Shown here piece by piece: positions 18,490 through 28,418 of a DNA stretch of 64,000 nucleotides. The position numbers and the translations under genes are program-made. The notes under the pieces are model-generated. The model was not told the DNA's origin. It saw only the letters and a program-made list of their open reading frames with translations, and did not search any database. Positions within the stretch are counted from its first letter, which is position 1. The number at the start of each line of letters is the position of its first letter. Source of the stretch: Pseudomonas anuradhapurensis (GTDB lineage: Bacteria; Pseudomonadota; Gammaproteobacteria; Pseudomonadales; Pseudomonadaceae); NCBI RefSeq assembly GCF_014269225.2, contig NZ_CP077097.1, forward strand, positions 1,184,001 to 1,248,000, in the 5' to 3' direction.

Positions 18490-19914
18490 TCAATGCTTGA
18501 TCATCACATGCCGCACGCAGGTGTAGTCTTCCAGCCCATACATCGACATGTCCTTGCCATACCCCGAATGCTTCTGCCCGCCATGGGGCATTTCGCTGAC
18601 CAGCATGAAGTGGGTGTTCACCCAGGTGCAGCCATACTGCAGGCGCGCCGCCAGGCGGTGGGCGCGGCCGGTGTCGCGGGTCCATACCGATGAGGCCAGG
18701 CCGTAGTCGGAGTCGTTGGCCCATTCCAGCGCCTGCGCTTCGTCGCTGAAGCGGGTGACCGAGACCACCGGGCCGAACACCTCGTTACGCACGATCTCGT
18801 CGTCCTGCAGGGCATCGGCCAACACCGTCGGCTCGAAGAAGAAACCGTCACCCTCGATCGCCTTGCCGCCGGTCACCAGGCGAATATGCGGCTGGGCGAT
18901 GGCCCGCTGTACCAGGCCAGCGACCTTGTCGCGGTGCTGGGCGCTGATCAATGGCCCCAGCTCGGTATCTTCGGCTTCCTGCAGGCCGGGCTTGAGGCTG
19001 GCCACCGCTTCACCCAGGCGCTCGACGAAGCGCTCGTAGATGCCGTCCTGCACATACAACCGGCACGCGGCCGTGCAGTCCTGGCCGGCGTTGTAGAAAC
19101 CGAAGGTGCGGATGCCGTCGACGGCCGCGTCGAGGTCGGCATCGTCGAACACCAGTACCGGCGCCTTGCCGCCCAGTTCCATGTGCATGCGTTTCACGCT
19201 GTCGGCGGTGGCACTGATGATGCGCGCGCCGGTGGGAATCGAGCCGGTCAGCGATACCATGCGTACCTTGGGGTGGGTGACCAACGGGGTGCCGACGGTC
19301 TGGCCGCGGCCGAAGAGGATGTTCAGCACCCCGGGCGGCAACAGGTCCCGGGCCAGTTGGCCCAGGCGCAGGGCGGTCAGCGGGGTCATCTCGGAGGGCT
19401 TGATCACCACCGTGTTGCCCGCGGCCAGGGCCGGGGCGATCTTCCATGCCAGCATCATCAACGGGTAATTCCACGGCGCGATCGAGGCGACCACGCCCAG
19501 TGGGTCACGGCGGATCATCGAGGTGTGCCCCGGCAGGTATTCGCCAGCTGCCGAACCGCCCAGGCAACGCGCGGCACCGGCGAAATAGCGAAACACATCG
19601 GCGATTGCCGGGATCTCGTCATTCAGCGCCGCGCTCAACGGCTTGCCGCAGTTCTGCGATTCCAGCCGGGCCAGTTCATCGCCATGCGCTTCGATCGCGT
19701 CGGCCAGCGCCAGCAACGCCTGCGAACGCTCCTTGGGGCTGGTTTGCGACCAACTGTCGAAGGCCTGGTCGGCGGCGCGTACGGCGCTGTCCACCTGCGC
19801 CTCGGTGGCTTCGTTGATCTGCGCCAGGGCGCTGCCCAGCGCCGGGTTGAGTACGGTCCAGGCCGGGCCTTCGCCAGCGACCAGCTGGCCATTGATCAGC
19901 ATCTGCGTTTGCAT
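18490..19914 (-). CDS. patD: gamma-aminobutyraldehyde dehydrogenase (YdcW/PatD-like)
   Basis: The 474-residue NAD-dependent aldehyde dehydrogenase has the catalytic glutamate in [11 protein letters not shown] and the nucleophilic cysteine in GQDCTAACR, plus the cofactor region [19 protein letters not shown]. YdcW-type enzymes oxidise 4-aminobutyraldehyde from putrescine to GABA. The call is supported by its place 18 nt after the last permease gene of a polyamine ABC transporter, the same content as E. coli ydcSTUVW. It is the final gene of the operon. Substrate is inferred. Confidence 0.88.
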   Translation of the reverse strand: MQTQMLINGQLVAGEGPAWTVLNPALGSALAQINEATEAQVDSAVRAADQAFDSWSQTSPKERSQALLALADAIEAHGDELARLESQNCGKPLSAALNDEIPAIADVFRYFAGAARCLGGSAAGEYLPGHTSMIRRDPLGVVASIAPWNYPLMMLAWKIAPALAAGNTVVIKPSEMTPLTALRLGQLARDLLPPGVLNILFGRGQTVGTPLVTHPKVRMVSLTGSIPTGARIISATADSVKRMHMELGGKAPVLVFDDADLDAAVDGIRTFGFYNAGQDCTAACRLYVQDGIYERFVERLGEAVASLKPGLQEAEDTELGPLISAQHRDKVAGLVQRAIAQPHIRLVTGGKAIEGDGFFFEPTVLADALQDDEIVRNEVFGPVVSVTRFSDEAQALEWANDSDYGLASSVWTRDTGRAHRLAARLQYGCTWVNTHFMLVSEMPHGGQKHSGYGKDMSMYGLEDYTCVRHVMIKH

Positions 19915-19932
19915 CGGGGGACTCCTCCAGGG

Positions 19933-20739
19933 TCATTTGCCGCTGCCCGCGACGCTTTCGCCGCCACGGGTCAGGTAATAGGCGCCAAGGATTGGCAGCA
20001 TGGTCACCAGCATCACCAGCATGGCGACCACGTTGGTCACCGGCACGTCACGCGGGCGGCTGAGCTGGTTGAGCAGCCAGATCGGCAGGGTGCGTTCGTG
20101 GCCGGCGGTAAAGGTGGTGACGATGATCTCGTCGAACGACAGGGCAAAGGCCAGCATGCCGCCGGCCAACAGCGCCGAGCCGAGGTTGGGCAGGATGATG
20201 TAGCGGAAGGTCTGCCAGCCATCGGCGCCCAGGTCCATCGAGGCTTCGATCAGGCTCTGCGAAGTGCGCCGCAGGCGGGCGATGACGTTGTTGTAGACGA
20301 TCACCACGCAAAAGGTGGCGTGGCCGACCACGATGGTGAACACCCCGGGTTCCAGGCCCAGGCTCTTGAACGCCGAGAGCAGGGCGATACCGGTGATGAT
20401 GCCGGGCAGGGCGATGGGCAGGATCAGCAGCAGCGAAATGCTCTCCTTGCCGAAAAAGCTGCGCCGATACAGCGCCGCCGAGGCCAGGGTACCCAGTACC
20501 AGGGCGATCAGCGTGGCCAGGCAGGCTACCTGCAGCGACAGCTGGATCGCCTCCAGCACATCGGGCCGGGCGAACGCCACGGCGAACCACTTCAGGGTAA
20601 AGCCCTTGGGCGGGAAGCTGAACGCCGCATCTTCGGTGTTGAAGGCGTACAGGAAGATGATCAGGATCGGAAAGTGCAGGAACAGCAGGCCGCCCCAGGC
20701 GGCCAGGCGCAGCCCGATCGAAGCTTTGTCAGAGTGCAT
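19933..20739 (-). CDS. ydcV: polyamine-type ABC transporter permease (YdcV/PotC-like)
   Basis: The 268-residue inner-membrane protein has about six helices and the permease EAA loop [22 protein letters not shown]. It resembles PotC/YdcV permeases. Its start overlaps the end of the preceding permease gene by 11 nt, which suggests coupled translation. It forms a heterodimeric channel with the YdcU-like partner. Confidence 0.9.
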   Translation of the reverse strand: MHSDKASIGLRLAAWGGLLFLHFPILIIFLYAFNTEDAAFSFPPKGFTLKWFAVAFARPDVLEAIQLSLQVACLATLIALVLGTLASAALYRRSFFGKESISLLLILPIALPGIITGIALLSAFKSLGLEPGVFTIVVGHATFCVVIVYNNVIARLRRTSQSLIEASMDLGADGWQTFRYIILPNLGSALLAGGMLAFALSFDEIIVTTFTAGHERTLPIWLLNQLSRPRDVPVTNVVAMLVMLVTMLPILGAYYLTRGGESVAGSGK

Positions 20740-21640
20740 CGAAGGCTCCCAGGCGCTTGACCAAGGACAGGTATACCGCGATCAGCACGATCGGCACCAG
20801 GGTGAAGGCGGCGGCCATCGGCATGTTGCCGATCGCCCCTTGCTGGGCATAGACCATGCTGCCGATGAAGTAGCCAGGCGGGCCGACCAGCTGCGGCACG
20901 ATGAAGTCGCCCAGGGTTAGCGAGAAGGTAAAGATCGAGCCGGCGGCAATACCCGGGATCGACAGCGGCAGGATCACCTGCACGAAGGTTTGCCGAGGCC
21001 GCGCGCCGAGGTCTGCCGAGGCCTGCAGCAGGGAAGGTGGCAAGCGTTCCAGCGAGGCCTGGATGGGCAGGATCATGAATGGCAGCCAGATATAGACGAA
21101 CACCATGAAGCGCCCCAGGTGTGATGTCGACAGGGTACTGCCGCCCACCCCCGGCACCGCCAGCACGGTTTGCAACAGGGCATCCAGGTGCAACTGCTGG
21201 ACGAACCACTGGGCCACGCCACCCTTGGCCAGCAGCAGGGTCCAGGCGTAGGTCTTGACGATGTAGCTGGCCCACATCGGCATCATCACCGCGATGTAGA
21301 AAAATGCCTTGGTCTTGCCGCTGGTGTAGCGCGCCATGTAATAGGCGATGGGGAAGGCCAGCACCGCGCTGGCCAGCGACACCGCCAGCGCCATGCCCAG
21401 GGTGCGCAGGATGATGTCGAAGTTCGACGGGTTGAACAGGGCGGCGAAATTGCCCAGGGTCAGCTCCGGGCTCACCGCCATGGTGAAGTCGTCGAAGGTA
21501 TAGAAACCCTGCCACAGCAGGTTGAGCAGCGAACCCAGGTAGATCGCGCCGAACCAGGTCAGTGGCGGCACCAGCAGCAACGCCAGGTACAGGTTGGGGC
21601 GCCGGTACAGCAGGTTGGACAGCTCGCGTAGCGTACCCAT
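20729..21640 (-). CDS. ydcU: polyamine-type ABC transporter permease (YdcU/PotB-like)
   Basis: The 303-residue membrane protein has the EAA loop [25 protein letters not shown] and about six helices, with a longer N-terminus than its partner, as in PotB/YdcU. It starts 1 nt after the ATPase gene stop. Together with the ATPase and binding protein it makes a complete importer. Confidence 0.9.
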   Translation of the reverse strand: MGTLRELSNLLYRRPNLYLALLLVPPLTWFGAIYLGSLLNLLWQGFYTFDDFTMAVSPELTLGNFAALFNPSNFDIILRTLGMALAVSLASAVLAFPIAYYMARYTSGKTKAFFYIAVMMPMWASYIVKTYAWTLLLAKGGVAQWFVQQLHLDALLQTVLAVPGVGGSTLSTSHLGRFMVFVYIWLPFMILPIQASLERLPPSLLQASADLGARPRQTFVQVILPLSIPGIAAGSIFTFSLTLGDFIVPQLVGPPGYFIGSMVYAQQGAIGNMPMAAAFTLVPIVLIAVYLSLVKRLGAFDAL

Positions 21641-21641
21641 G

Positions 21642-22673
21642 TCAGCGGCTCCCGCTTTCCTGCAGCACGGTCATGGCTTGCCGTGGCCAGTGCGCCTGTA
21701 GCCGTTGCCCGGGTTGCCAGGCCTGTGCCTGCACCTGCCAGCGGTCATTGGCCTGGCTGACCGCCAACAGCTGGCCACTGTCGAGCTGCAGTTCGTAACG
21801 GGTGGCGCTGCCCTGGTACTGGATATCGCGCAGCACGCCACTGACCTGCACCGCCTGCTCGCCTGCAACCGGGTCACCCAGGCGGATGTGCTCGGGACGG
21901 ATGGAGAACGGCGCCGGGCTGCCGTTGAGCGCCATCGCCAGTTCGCCGCGCAGCACGTTGGAGGAACCGACGAATTCGGCGACGAAGGGCGTGGCCGGTT
22001 GCATGTACAGGTTGCGCGGTGTGTCGACCTGCTCGATGCGGCCGCGGTTGAACACCGCCACCCGGTCGGACATCGACAGCGCCTCGGTCTGGTCGTGGGT
22101 GACGAAGATGAAGGTGATGCCCAGCTGGCGCTGCAGCTTTTTCAGTTCGCCCTGCATCTGCTCGCGCAGTTTCAGGTCCAGCGCACCCAGGGGTTCGTCC
22201 AGCAGCAACACCCGTGGCCGGTTGACCAGGGCGCGGGCCAGGGCCACGCGCTGGCGTTGCCCGCCGGACAGTTGTGCCGGCTTGCGTGCGCCGTAGCCGG
22301 CCAGGGCTACCATCGCCAGCGCTTCTTCGGCGCGAGCGTGGCGTTCGGCCTTGGCCATGCCTTTCACCTTCAGGCCGTAGGCGACGTTGTCCAGTACGTT
22401 CATGTGCGGGAACAGGGCATAGTCCTGGAACACCGTGTTGACATCACGCACGTACGGCGGCACGCCAGCGGCTTCGACGCCGTGGATGCGGATCGAGCCG
22501 CTGGTGGGCTGCTCGAAACCGGCGATCAGGCGCAGGCAGGTGGTCTTGCCCGAGCCTGACGGGCCGAGCATGGAGAAGAACTCGCCATCGATGATGTCGA
22601 TGCTGACCTGGTCGACGGCCTTGACCTCGCCGAAGGTACGGGAAACCTGGGTGAACTGGACGGCTAGGGGCAT
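21642..22673 (-). CDS. ydcT: polyamine-type ABC transporter ATP-binding protein (YdcT/PotA-like)
   Basis: The 343-residue ATPase shows Walker A GPSGSGKTTCLRLIAG, the signature LSGGQRQRVALARAL, Walker B RVLLLDEPLGALD and the H-loop FVTHDQTEA, followed by a C-terminal TOBE domain (FSIRPEHIRLG). It powers the importer. A 150-nt gap with a REP pair separates it from the binding-protein gene upstream. Confidence 0.93.
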   Translation of the reverse strand: MPLAVQFTQVSRTFGEVKAVDQVSIDIIDGEFFSMLGPSGSGKTTCLRLIAGFEQPTSGSIRIHGVEAAGVPPYVRDVNTVFQDYALFPHMNVLDNVAYGLKVKGMAKAERHARAEEALAMVALAGYGARKPAQLSGGQRQRVALARALVNRPRVLLLDEPLGALDLKLREQMQGELKKLQRQLGITFIFVTHDQTEALSMSDRVAVFNRGRIEQVDTPRNLYMQPATPFVAEFVGSSNVLRGELAMALNGSPAPFSIRPEHIRLGDPVAGEQAVQVSGVLRDIQYQGSATRYELQLDSGQLLAVSQANDRWQVQAQAWQPGQRLQAHWPRQAMTVLQESGSR

Positions 22674-22705
22674 GCGTGGGCTCCAGGCATCAAAGTTTCT
22701 CCTGT

Positions 22706-22805
22706 GCCGGCCTCTTCGCGGGCACGCCCGCTCCCACAGGTATTACACAGCCTTCAAGGCCGGTGCCCTACCTGTGGGAGCGGGCATGCCCGCGAAGAGG
22801 TCGGC
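22706..22805. repeat. REP pair, family A, inside the ABC operon
   Basis: Arms 22706-22742 and 22769-22805 are inverted copies matching at 35 of 37 positions (core CGGGCACGCCCGCTCCCACAG). They lie between the substrate-binding gene and the ATPase gene, where the transcript of the minus strand would fold into a long hairpin. Confidence 0.9.
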
Positions 22806-22823
22806 CCTGACATTCAGACAACT

Positions 22824-23975
22824 TCAGCGGCCACCCATGATCGCGATGTAATCCTGGGTCCAGCGGCTGTAAGGCACGAACTTGCCGCCCTGGGCCTGCG
22901 GGGTTTTCCAGAAGGCGATCTTGTCGAAGTTGTCGAAGCCGTTGGTCTTGCAACCGTCCGCCCCCAGCAGTTCGTTGCCACTGCAGGCGGCCGGTACCGC
23001 CGGCAACGAGCCGAACCAGGCCGCCACGTCACCCTGCACCTTCGGTTGCAGCGACCAGTCCATCCACTTGTAGGCACAATTGGGGTGCTTGGCCTCGCTG
23101 TGCAGCATGGTGGTATCCGCCCAGCCGGTCGCCCCTTCCTTGGGAATGGTCGACGCCACCGGCTGTTTCTCGGCCTTCAGGCCATTGACCATGTAGCCCC
23201 AGGAGCTGGTCGCGACCACGCCTTCGTTCTTCACGTCGCTCATCTGCACCGTTGCGTCATGCCAGTAGCGGTGTACTAACGGTTGCTGCTGGCGCAGCAG
23301 CTCGAGCACGGCCTTGTACTGGGCTTCGTTCAGTTCGTACGGGTCGTGGATGCCCAGCTCCGGCTTGGCGGTTTTCAGGTACAGCGCCGCATCGGCGATG
23401 TAGATCGGCCCGTCGTAGGCCTGCACGCGCCCCTTGTTCGGCTTGCCGTCGGGCAGGTTCTGCGGCTCGAACAGCACCCCCCAGCTGGTGGGCGCCTGCT
23501 TGAACACCTCGGTGTTGTACAGCAGCACGTTCGGCCCCCACTGGTATGGCGTGCCGTAGACCTGCTTGTCGACCACGTACCAGCCTCCGTTCTGCAAGCG
23601 CGGGTCGATGTGCTTCCAGTTGGGGATCAACGCGGTATTGATCGGCTGTACCCGCTTGCCTGCGATCAGCCGGAGCGAGGCATCACCGGAAGCGGTGACC
23701 AGGTCATAGCCGCCCTTGGTCATCAGGCTGACCATCTCATCCGACGTAGCGGCGGTCTTGACGCTGACCTTGCAGCCGGTTTCCTTCTCGAAACCGCTGA
23801 CCCAGTCGTAGGCCTTGTCGCTTTCACCGCGCTCGATGTAGCCCGGCCAGGCGACGATGTCCAGGCGCCCTTCGCCAGGGCCCAGGGCCTTGGGCGGTTC
23901 GGCAGCCTGCAGGCTGGCGCTGGCGAGCACGGCACCGGTGATGGCGCCGAGCAATGCGGTCTTGTGCACTGACAT
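22824..23975 (-). CDS. ydcS: polyamine-type ABC transporter substrate-binding protein (YdcS/PotD-like)
   Basis: The 383-residue periplasmic binding protein has a signal peptide (LLGAITGAVLASASLQAAE), then GEGRLDIVAWPGYIERGESD, typical of the YdcS branch of the PotD family. It is the first gene of the operon; ATPase, two permeases and the aldehyde dehydrogenase follow. E. coli YdcS was also reported to have polyhydroxybutyrate synthase activity, but nothing in the sequence tests that here. The ligand is inferred to be putrescine or a related amine. Confidence 0.9.
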   Translation of the reverse strand: MSVHKTALLGAITGAVLASASLQAAEPPKALGPGEGRLDIVAWPGYIERGESDKAYDWVSGFEKETGCKVSVKTAATSDEMVSLMTKGGYDLVTASGDASLRLIAGKRVQPINTALIPNWKHIDPRLQNGGWYVVDKQVYGTPYQWGPNVLLYNTEVFKQAPTSWGVLFEPQNLPDGKPNKGRVQAYDGPIYIADAALYLKTAKPELGIHDPYELNEAQYKAVLELLRQQQPLVHRYWHDATVQMSDVKNEGVVATSSWGYMVNGLKAEKQPVASTIPKEGATGWADTTMLHSEAKHPNCAYKWMDWSLQPKVQGDVAAWFGSLPAVPAACSGNELLGADGCKTNGFDNFDKIAFWKTPQAQGGKFVPYSRWTQDYIAIMGGR

Positions 23976-24191
23976 GGTGTTCCCTCTTCTTGGAGATCTT
24001 GTTCGGGGCAGTCATCAAGCAAGCCGTGAAGCATTTGTTATAAGCGTAGTGCGCGTGCGCGGGGTATTGGCGATATCGAGTCTAGTTGGCTTTTTGCCAG
24101 CCAATGCAACATCCGGAAGCAAATCCACGGTGGCGTACGTTTGCCCAAGCCTTACTCTGGCGTATGAATTTTCTTGCGTGGAGAGCCGCGA

Positions 24192-24872
24192 ATGAACACC
24201 CGCAACCTGCTCGATCAGCTCCTCAAGTCCGGCCAGCAACTGCTCGACAAACAGGGCGCTACCGCTAAGCCCGGCAGCGCTGCCGGTGGGCTTGGCGGGC
24301 TGTTGTCCGGTGCCGGTGGTGGCTTGTTGGGCGGCGGTGCCCTGGGGCTGTTGCTGGGTAGCAAGAAGGCCCGCAAGTACGGCGGCAAGGCGCTGACCTA
24401 CGGTGGCCTGGCCGCGCTGGGCGTGCTGGCCTACAAAGCCTATGGCAACTGGCAGGCCAACCAGCGGCTGGCCGCCAGCGAGCCCCGTACCGTCGACCGC
24501 CTGCCGCCGGCCCAGGCCGAACAGCACAGCCAGGCCGTGCTGCGGGCGCTGGTGGCGGCGGCCAAGTCCGATGGCCATATCGACGAGCGCGAGCGGGCCC
24601 TGATCGAGGGCGAGTTCAGCCGCCTGGACAGCGACCGCGAACTGCAGCACTGGCTGCACGATGAATTGAACAAGCCGCTGGACCCGGCCGAAGTGGCCCG
24701 AGCCGCGCAAACGCCGGAAATGGCGGCCGAGATGTACCTGGCCAGCGTGATGATGGTCGACCAGCAGAACTTCATGGAGCGCGCCTACCTGGACGAGCTG
24801 GCCCGCCAGCTGCGCCTGGACCCGGGCCTGCGTCAGGAGCTGGAAAGCCAGGCAAGGCTTGCAGCAGGCTGA
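24192..24872 (+). CDS. DUF533/TerB-like protein (YebE type)
   Basis: The 226-residue protein has a glycine-rich hydrophobic segment at ~33-58, a short basic stretch and probable second hydrophobic helix (GGLAALGVLAYKAYG), and a C-terminal TerB-like helical domain with VAAAKSDGHIDERERALI, the acidic motif of the fold. YebE-type proteins are anchored in the inner membrane; function is not known. The start ATG follows GTGGAGAGCC. An in-frame TTG 18 nt upstream is less likely. It is divergent from the ABC operon. Confidence 0.8.
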   Translation: MNTRNLLDQLLKSGQQLLDKQGATAKPGSAAGGLGGLLSGAGGGLLGGGALGLLLGSKKARKYGGKALTYGGLAALGVLAYKAYGNWQANQRLAASEPRTVDRLPPAQAEQHSQAVLRALVAAAKSDGHIDERERALIEGEFSRLDSDRELQHWLHDELNKPLDPAEVARAAQTPEMAAEMYLASVMMVDQQNFMERAYLDELARQLRLDPGLRQELESQARLAAG

Positions 24873-24963
24873 TATCGAGTGGATGGGGCTGCATGCACGC
24901 CCCGCCAACGGCCGGTCTACCGCACGCCTTCCATTCAGCCGCAAAAGCATCGGACGCCTGAGC

Positions 24964-24969
24964 TATACT
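24964..24969 (+). promoter_or_regulatory. possible -10 box for the wsp operon
   Basis: TATACT lies 44 nt before the wspA GTG start. No good -35 is visible at 16-18 nt spacing, so an activator or other sigma contact may be needed, or the site may be chance. Confidence 0.3.
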
Positions 24970-25012
24970 TCGGCGATTTTTACCGCTCGTTGCGAATTCC
25001 TGAGGGCTGAAT

Positions 25013-26635
25013 GTGAAGAACTGGACCTTGCGCCAACGGATCCTGGCAAGTTTCGCCGTGATCATCGCCATCATGCTGCTGATGATCGTGGCCGCCTACT
25101 CGCGGTTGGGGGCCATCGAAACCGCCGAAGAAGCGGTGGGCAGCGACAGCATTCCAGGGGTTTACTACAGCTCGATGATCCGCAGCGCCTGGGTCGACAG
25201 CTATGTCACCAGCCAACAACTGGTGGGCCTGTCCAACCACCGCGCGATCACCTCGGCCGACATGGAGCTGTTCAGAGGTTTCGAGGAGCGTCTGAAGCAG
25301 CACATGGCGAGTTACCAGGCCACGATCCAGACCAAGGACGACCAGACTCGCTTCGATTCCTTCGTGCAACTCGAAGAAAACTACATGAAGATCGTCGGCC
25401 AGGTACTGGACGCCTATCGTCAGCATGACTACGACGGCGCCCAACGGCTGATCAACGAGGTGCTCACCCCGACCTGGGTCGATGGGCGCAAGCACCTGAC
25501 CGAAGTCATCGAGGAGAATCGGGCTGCGGCCGAATCCGCCACCAACGACATCGTCAATGCCGTGAGCACGGCCAAGGGCAGCATGGTGGTTTCGCTGTTG
25601 CTGGCCATCATCGCCGCGGGCGTGTGCGGCTTGCTGCTGATGCGTGCCATCTCGGCGCCCATGCAGCGTATTGTGCATGCCCTGGACAAGCTGCGCTCAG
25701 GCGACCTGAGCATGCGCCTGAGCCTGGAGCGCAAGGACGAATTCGGCGCCATCGAAGGCGGCTTCAACGAAATGGCCGAGGCCCTGGCCAACCTGGTGGC
25801 CCAGGCGCAGCGCTCGTCGGTACAGGTGACCACTTCGGTGACCGAAATTGCCGCCACCTCCAAGCAACAACAGGCCACTGCCACCGAAACGGCCGCCACC
25901 ACCACCGAAATCGGTGCCACTTCGCGGGAAATCGCCGCCACCTCGCGTGACCTGGTGCGCACCATGACCGAAGTGACCTCGGCGGCCGACCAGGCCTCCA
26001 GCCTGGCCGGTTCCGGTCAGCAGGGCCTGGCGCGGATGGAAGAAACCATGCACCAGGTGATGGGCGCCGCCGACCTGGTCAACGCCAAGCTGGCCATCCT
26101 CAATGAAAAGGCCAGCAACATCACCCAGATGGTGGTGACCATCGTCAAGGTCGCCGACCAGACCAACCTGCTGTCGCTGAACGCGGCCATCGAGGCGGAA
26201 AAGGCCGGTGAATACGGCCGTGGCTTCGCCGTGGTCGCCACCGAAGTGCGTCGCCTGGCCGACCAGACCGCCGTGGCCACCTACGACATCGAGCAGATGG
26301 TGCGCGAGATCCAGTCGGCCGTGTCGGCTGGGGTCATGGGCATGGACAAGTTCTCCGAAGAAGTGCGCCGTGGCATGTTCGAGGTGCAGCAGGTGGGCGA
26401 GCAGCTGAGCCAGATCATCCACCAGGTGCAGGCCCTGGCGCCGCGCGTGCTGATGGTCAACGAAGGCATGCAGGCCCAGGCCACCGGTGCCGAGCAGATC
26501 AACCAGGCGTTGGCCCAGCTCAGCGATGCCAGCACCCAGACGGTCGAGTCGCTGCGCCAGGCCAGTTTCGCCATCGATGAGCTGAGCCAGGTGGCCGCTG
26601 GCCTGCGTGGCGGCGTGTCGCGCTTCAAAGTCTGA
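25013..26635 (+). CDS. wspA: WspA, methyl-accepting chemoreceptor for surface sensing
   Basis: The 540-residue receptor has transmembrane helices at ~10-30 and ~185-207 flanking a periplasmic four-helix-type domain, a HAMP domain ([18 protein letters not shown]) and a long cytoplasmic signalling coiled coil with the hairpin [20 protein letters not shown]. WspA senses surface contact or cell-envelope stress and signals through WspE. The start is GTG. WspB begins 5 nt after its stop, the first link of an unbroken seven-gene cluster. Confidence 0.96.
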   Translation: MKNWTLRQRILASFAVIIAIMLLMIVAAYSRLGAIETAEEAVGSDSIPGVYYSSMIRSAWVDSYVTSQQLVGLSNHRAITSADMELFRGFEERLKQHMASYQATIQTKDDQTRFDSFVQLEENYMKIVGQVLDAYRQHDYDGAQRLINEVLTPTWVDGRKHLTEVIEENRAAAESATNDIVNAVSTAKGSMVVSLLLAIIAAGVCGLLLMRAISAPMQRIVHALDKLRSGDLSMRLSLERKDEFGAIEGGFNEMAEALANLVAQAQRSSVQVTTSVTEIAATSKQQQATATETAATTTEIGATSREIAATSRDLVRTMTEVTSAADQASSLAGSGQQGLARMEETMHQVMGAADLVNAKLAILNEKASNITQMVVTIVKVADQTNLLSLNAAIEAEKAGEYGRGFAVVATEVRRLADQTAVATYDIEQMVREIQSAVSAGVMGMDKFSEEVRRGMFEVQQVGEQLSQIIHQVQALAPRVLMVNEGMQAQATGAEQINQALAQLSDASTQTVESLRQASFAIDELSQVAAGLRGGVSRFKV

Positions 26636-26640
26636 CGGCG

Positions 26641-27147
26641 ATGATCGACATGCAACCGCGCGCTGCGCGGGAGGACAACGCCAAGGGGGTGTTGTACCTG
26701 CAGTTTCGCATTCAGGAACAGCGCTTTGCCCTGAGCGTGCACGAGGTGATCGAAGTGCTGCCGCGCCAGCCGCTGAAACCGATAGCCCAGGCGCCTGGCT
26801 GGGTCGCGGGCGTGCTTGCCCACCGTGGCCAGCTGGTGCCGGTGGTCGACCTGGCGGCATTGAGCTTTGGCCAGCCGGCGGCGCAACGCACCAGTACCCG
26901 GCTGGTGCTGGTGCACTATCGAGGCGACCTGCAGCTTGGCCTGATCTTGGAGCAGGCGACCGAAACCCTGCGCTGCCACCCCGACGAGTTCCAGCCCTAT
27001 GGCGTGGACAGTGGCGAAGCGCCGTACCTGGGGCCGGTACGCCAGGATGAGCAGGGCTTGCTGCAGCGCATCGAGGTCAACGACCTGCTGCCCGACGTGG
27101 TACACCAGTTGTTGTACCCGGGCGAGCCGACAGGGATGCCGACATGA
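26641..27147 (+). CDS. wspB: WspB, CheW-like coupling protein
   Basis: The 168-residue protein is a single CheW domain (LYLQFRIQEQRFALSVHEVIEVLP, GWVAGVLAHRGQLVPVVDL). It couples WspA to the kinase WspE. The 3' end overlaps the wspC start by 4 nt (ATGA), implying translational coupling. Confidence 0.94.
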   Translation: MIDMQPRAAREDNAKGVLYLQFRIQEQRFALSVHEVIEVLPRQPLKPIAQAPGWVAGVLAHRGQLVPVVDLAALSFGQPAAQRTSTRLVLVHYRGDLQLGLILEQATETLRCHPDEFQPYGVDSGEAPYLGPVRQDEQGLLQRIEVNDLLPDVVHQLLYPGEPTGMPT

Positions 27148-28418
27148 ACGAACAGCATTTCTTCCGTTTCCTGCGCGAACGTATCGGCCTCGACGTGGAG
27201 TCGGTAGGGGCGTCCATGGTCGAGCGTGCGCTGCGTCAGCGTTGCGTGGCCGTGAACGCCACCGACCTGGACGACTACTGGCTGCGCCTGCAGCAATCGA
27301 TGGACGAGCAGCAGGCGCTGATCGAGGCCGTCATCGTCCCGGAAACCTGGTTCTTCCGTTATCCGGAGTCCTTCAGCGCCTTGGCCAGCCTGGCGCAGAA
27401 GCGCCTGGCCGAGCTTGCCGGGGCGCGCCCACTGCGCTTGCTCAGCCTGCCATGCTCGACCGGCGAGGAACCCTATTCGCTGGCCATGGCCTTGCTCGAC
27501 GCCGGTATCGCACCCGCTGCGTTCCTGATCGACGGCATGGACATCAGCCCCAGTTCGGTGGCCAAGGCCGGGCAGGCGGTGTACGGGCGCAATGCCTTCC
27601 GTGGCAGCGACCTGAGCTTTCGCGAGCGCTACTTCGATGCCGTCGATGAGGGCCACCAACTGCATCAACGGGTGCGTGAGCAGGTCAGCCTGCAGGTGGG
27701 CAACGTGCTCGACCCGGCGCTGAGCAGCCGCGATGGCCTCTACGACTTCGTGTTTTGCCGCAACCTGCTGATCTATTTCGACCTGGCCACCCAGCAACGG
27801 GTGTTCGAGGTGCTCAAGCGCCTGCTGCACCCGCAGGGCGTGTTGTTCATCGGCCCGGCCGAAGGCAGCCTGCTGGCGCGCCTGGGTATGCGCCCACTGG
27901 GCATTGCCCAGTCATTCGCCTATGTGCGCCAGGACGGCGCCGACTCTGCACCGGTTGCCGCACCGGCGCCGCCGCCGCGCCGCCGGTTGCCAGCGCAGCC
28001 GACGCCAGGCTATTCGCTGCCGAGTGCCGCGCTGCCACGGCCCGTGCGCGTGCTGCCCGCAGCGGCCAGGCCCGCGCCGGTGCGCGAGCACCAGGGCGAG
28101 CAGGCAAGTGAAGTGCTGGCCAACATTGCCCGCCTGGCCAATGCCGGCGCCAGCGAGCAGGCCCGCGCCGAATGCCAGCGTTACCTTGCCCAGTTCGCGC
28201 CGTCGGCGCAGGTTTACTACTGGCTGGGGCTGCTCAGCGATACCGAGGGCGATGCGCAGCAGGCTCTGAGCCACTATCGCAAAGCGCTGTACCTGGAGCC
28301 GCAGCACCCCGAGGCGCTGGTGCACCTGGCGGCCTTGCTGGCGGCCCAGGGCGACCTGGCCGGTGCCCGGCGCCTGCAGGAGCGGGCCGCGCGGGCGGGA
28401 CGGGAGTCTGAACGATGA
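27144..28418 (+). CDS. wspC: WspC, CheR-like methyltransferase with TPR domain
   Basis: The 424-residue protein has a CheR methyltransferase domain (ETWFFRYPESF, SLPCSTGEEPYSLAMAL, DGMDISPSSV, FCRNLLIYFD) to ~265, a proline/alanine-rich linker (~270-320), and C-terminal TPR helices (YYWLGLLSDTEGDAQQALSHY). It methylates glutamates of WspA using SAM. It overlaps wspD by 4 nt. Confidence 0.95.
   Translation: MNEQHFFRFLRERIGLDVESVGASMVERALRQRCVAVNATDLDDYWLRLQQSMDEQQALIEAVIVPETWFFRYPESFSALASLAQKRLAELAGARPLRLLSLPCSTGEEPYSLAMALLDAGIAPAAFLIDGMDISPSSVAKAGQAVYGRNAFRGSDLSFRERYFDAVDEGHQLHQRVREQVSLQVGNVLDPALSSRDGLYDFVFCRNLLIYFDLATQQRVFEVLKRLLHPQGVLFIGPAEGSLLARLGMRPLGIAQSFAYVRQDGADSAPVAAPAPPPRRRLPAQPTPGYSLPSAALPRPVRVLPAAARPAPVREHQGEQASEVLANIARLANAGASEQARAECQRYLAQFAPSAQVYYWLGLLSDTEGDAQQALSHYRKALYLEPQHPEALVHLAALLAAQGDLAGARRLQERAARAGRESER

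Noticed and set aside
24086..24104. Inverted repeat TTGGCT...AGCCAA upstream of the ABC operon as an operator or terminator
   Set aside because: The arms are only 6 bp, and there is no matched regulator or T tract in the right place; not separable from chance.
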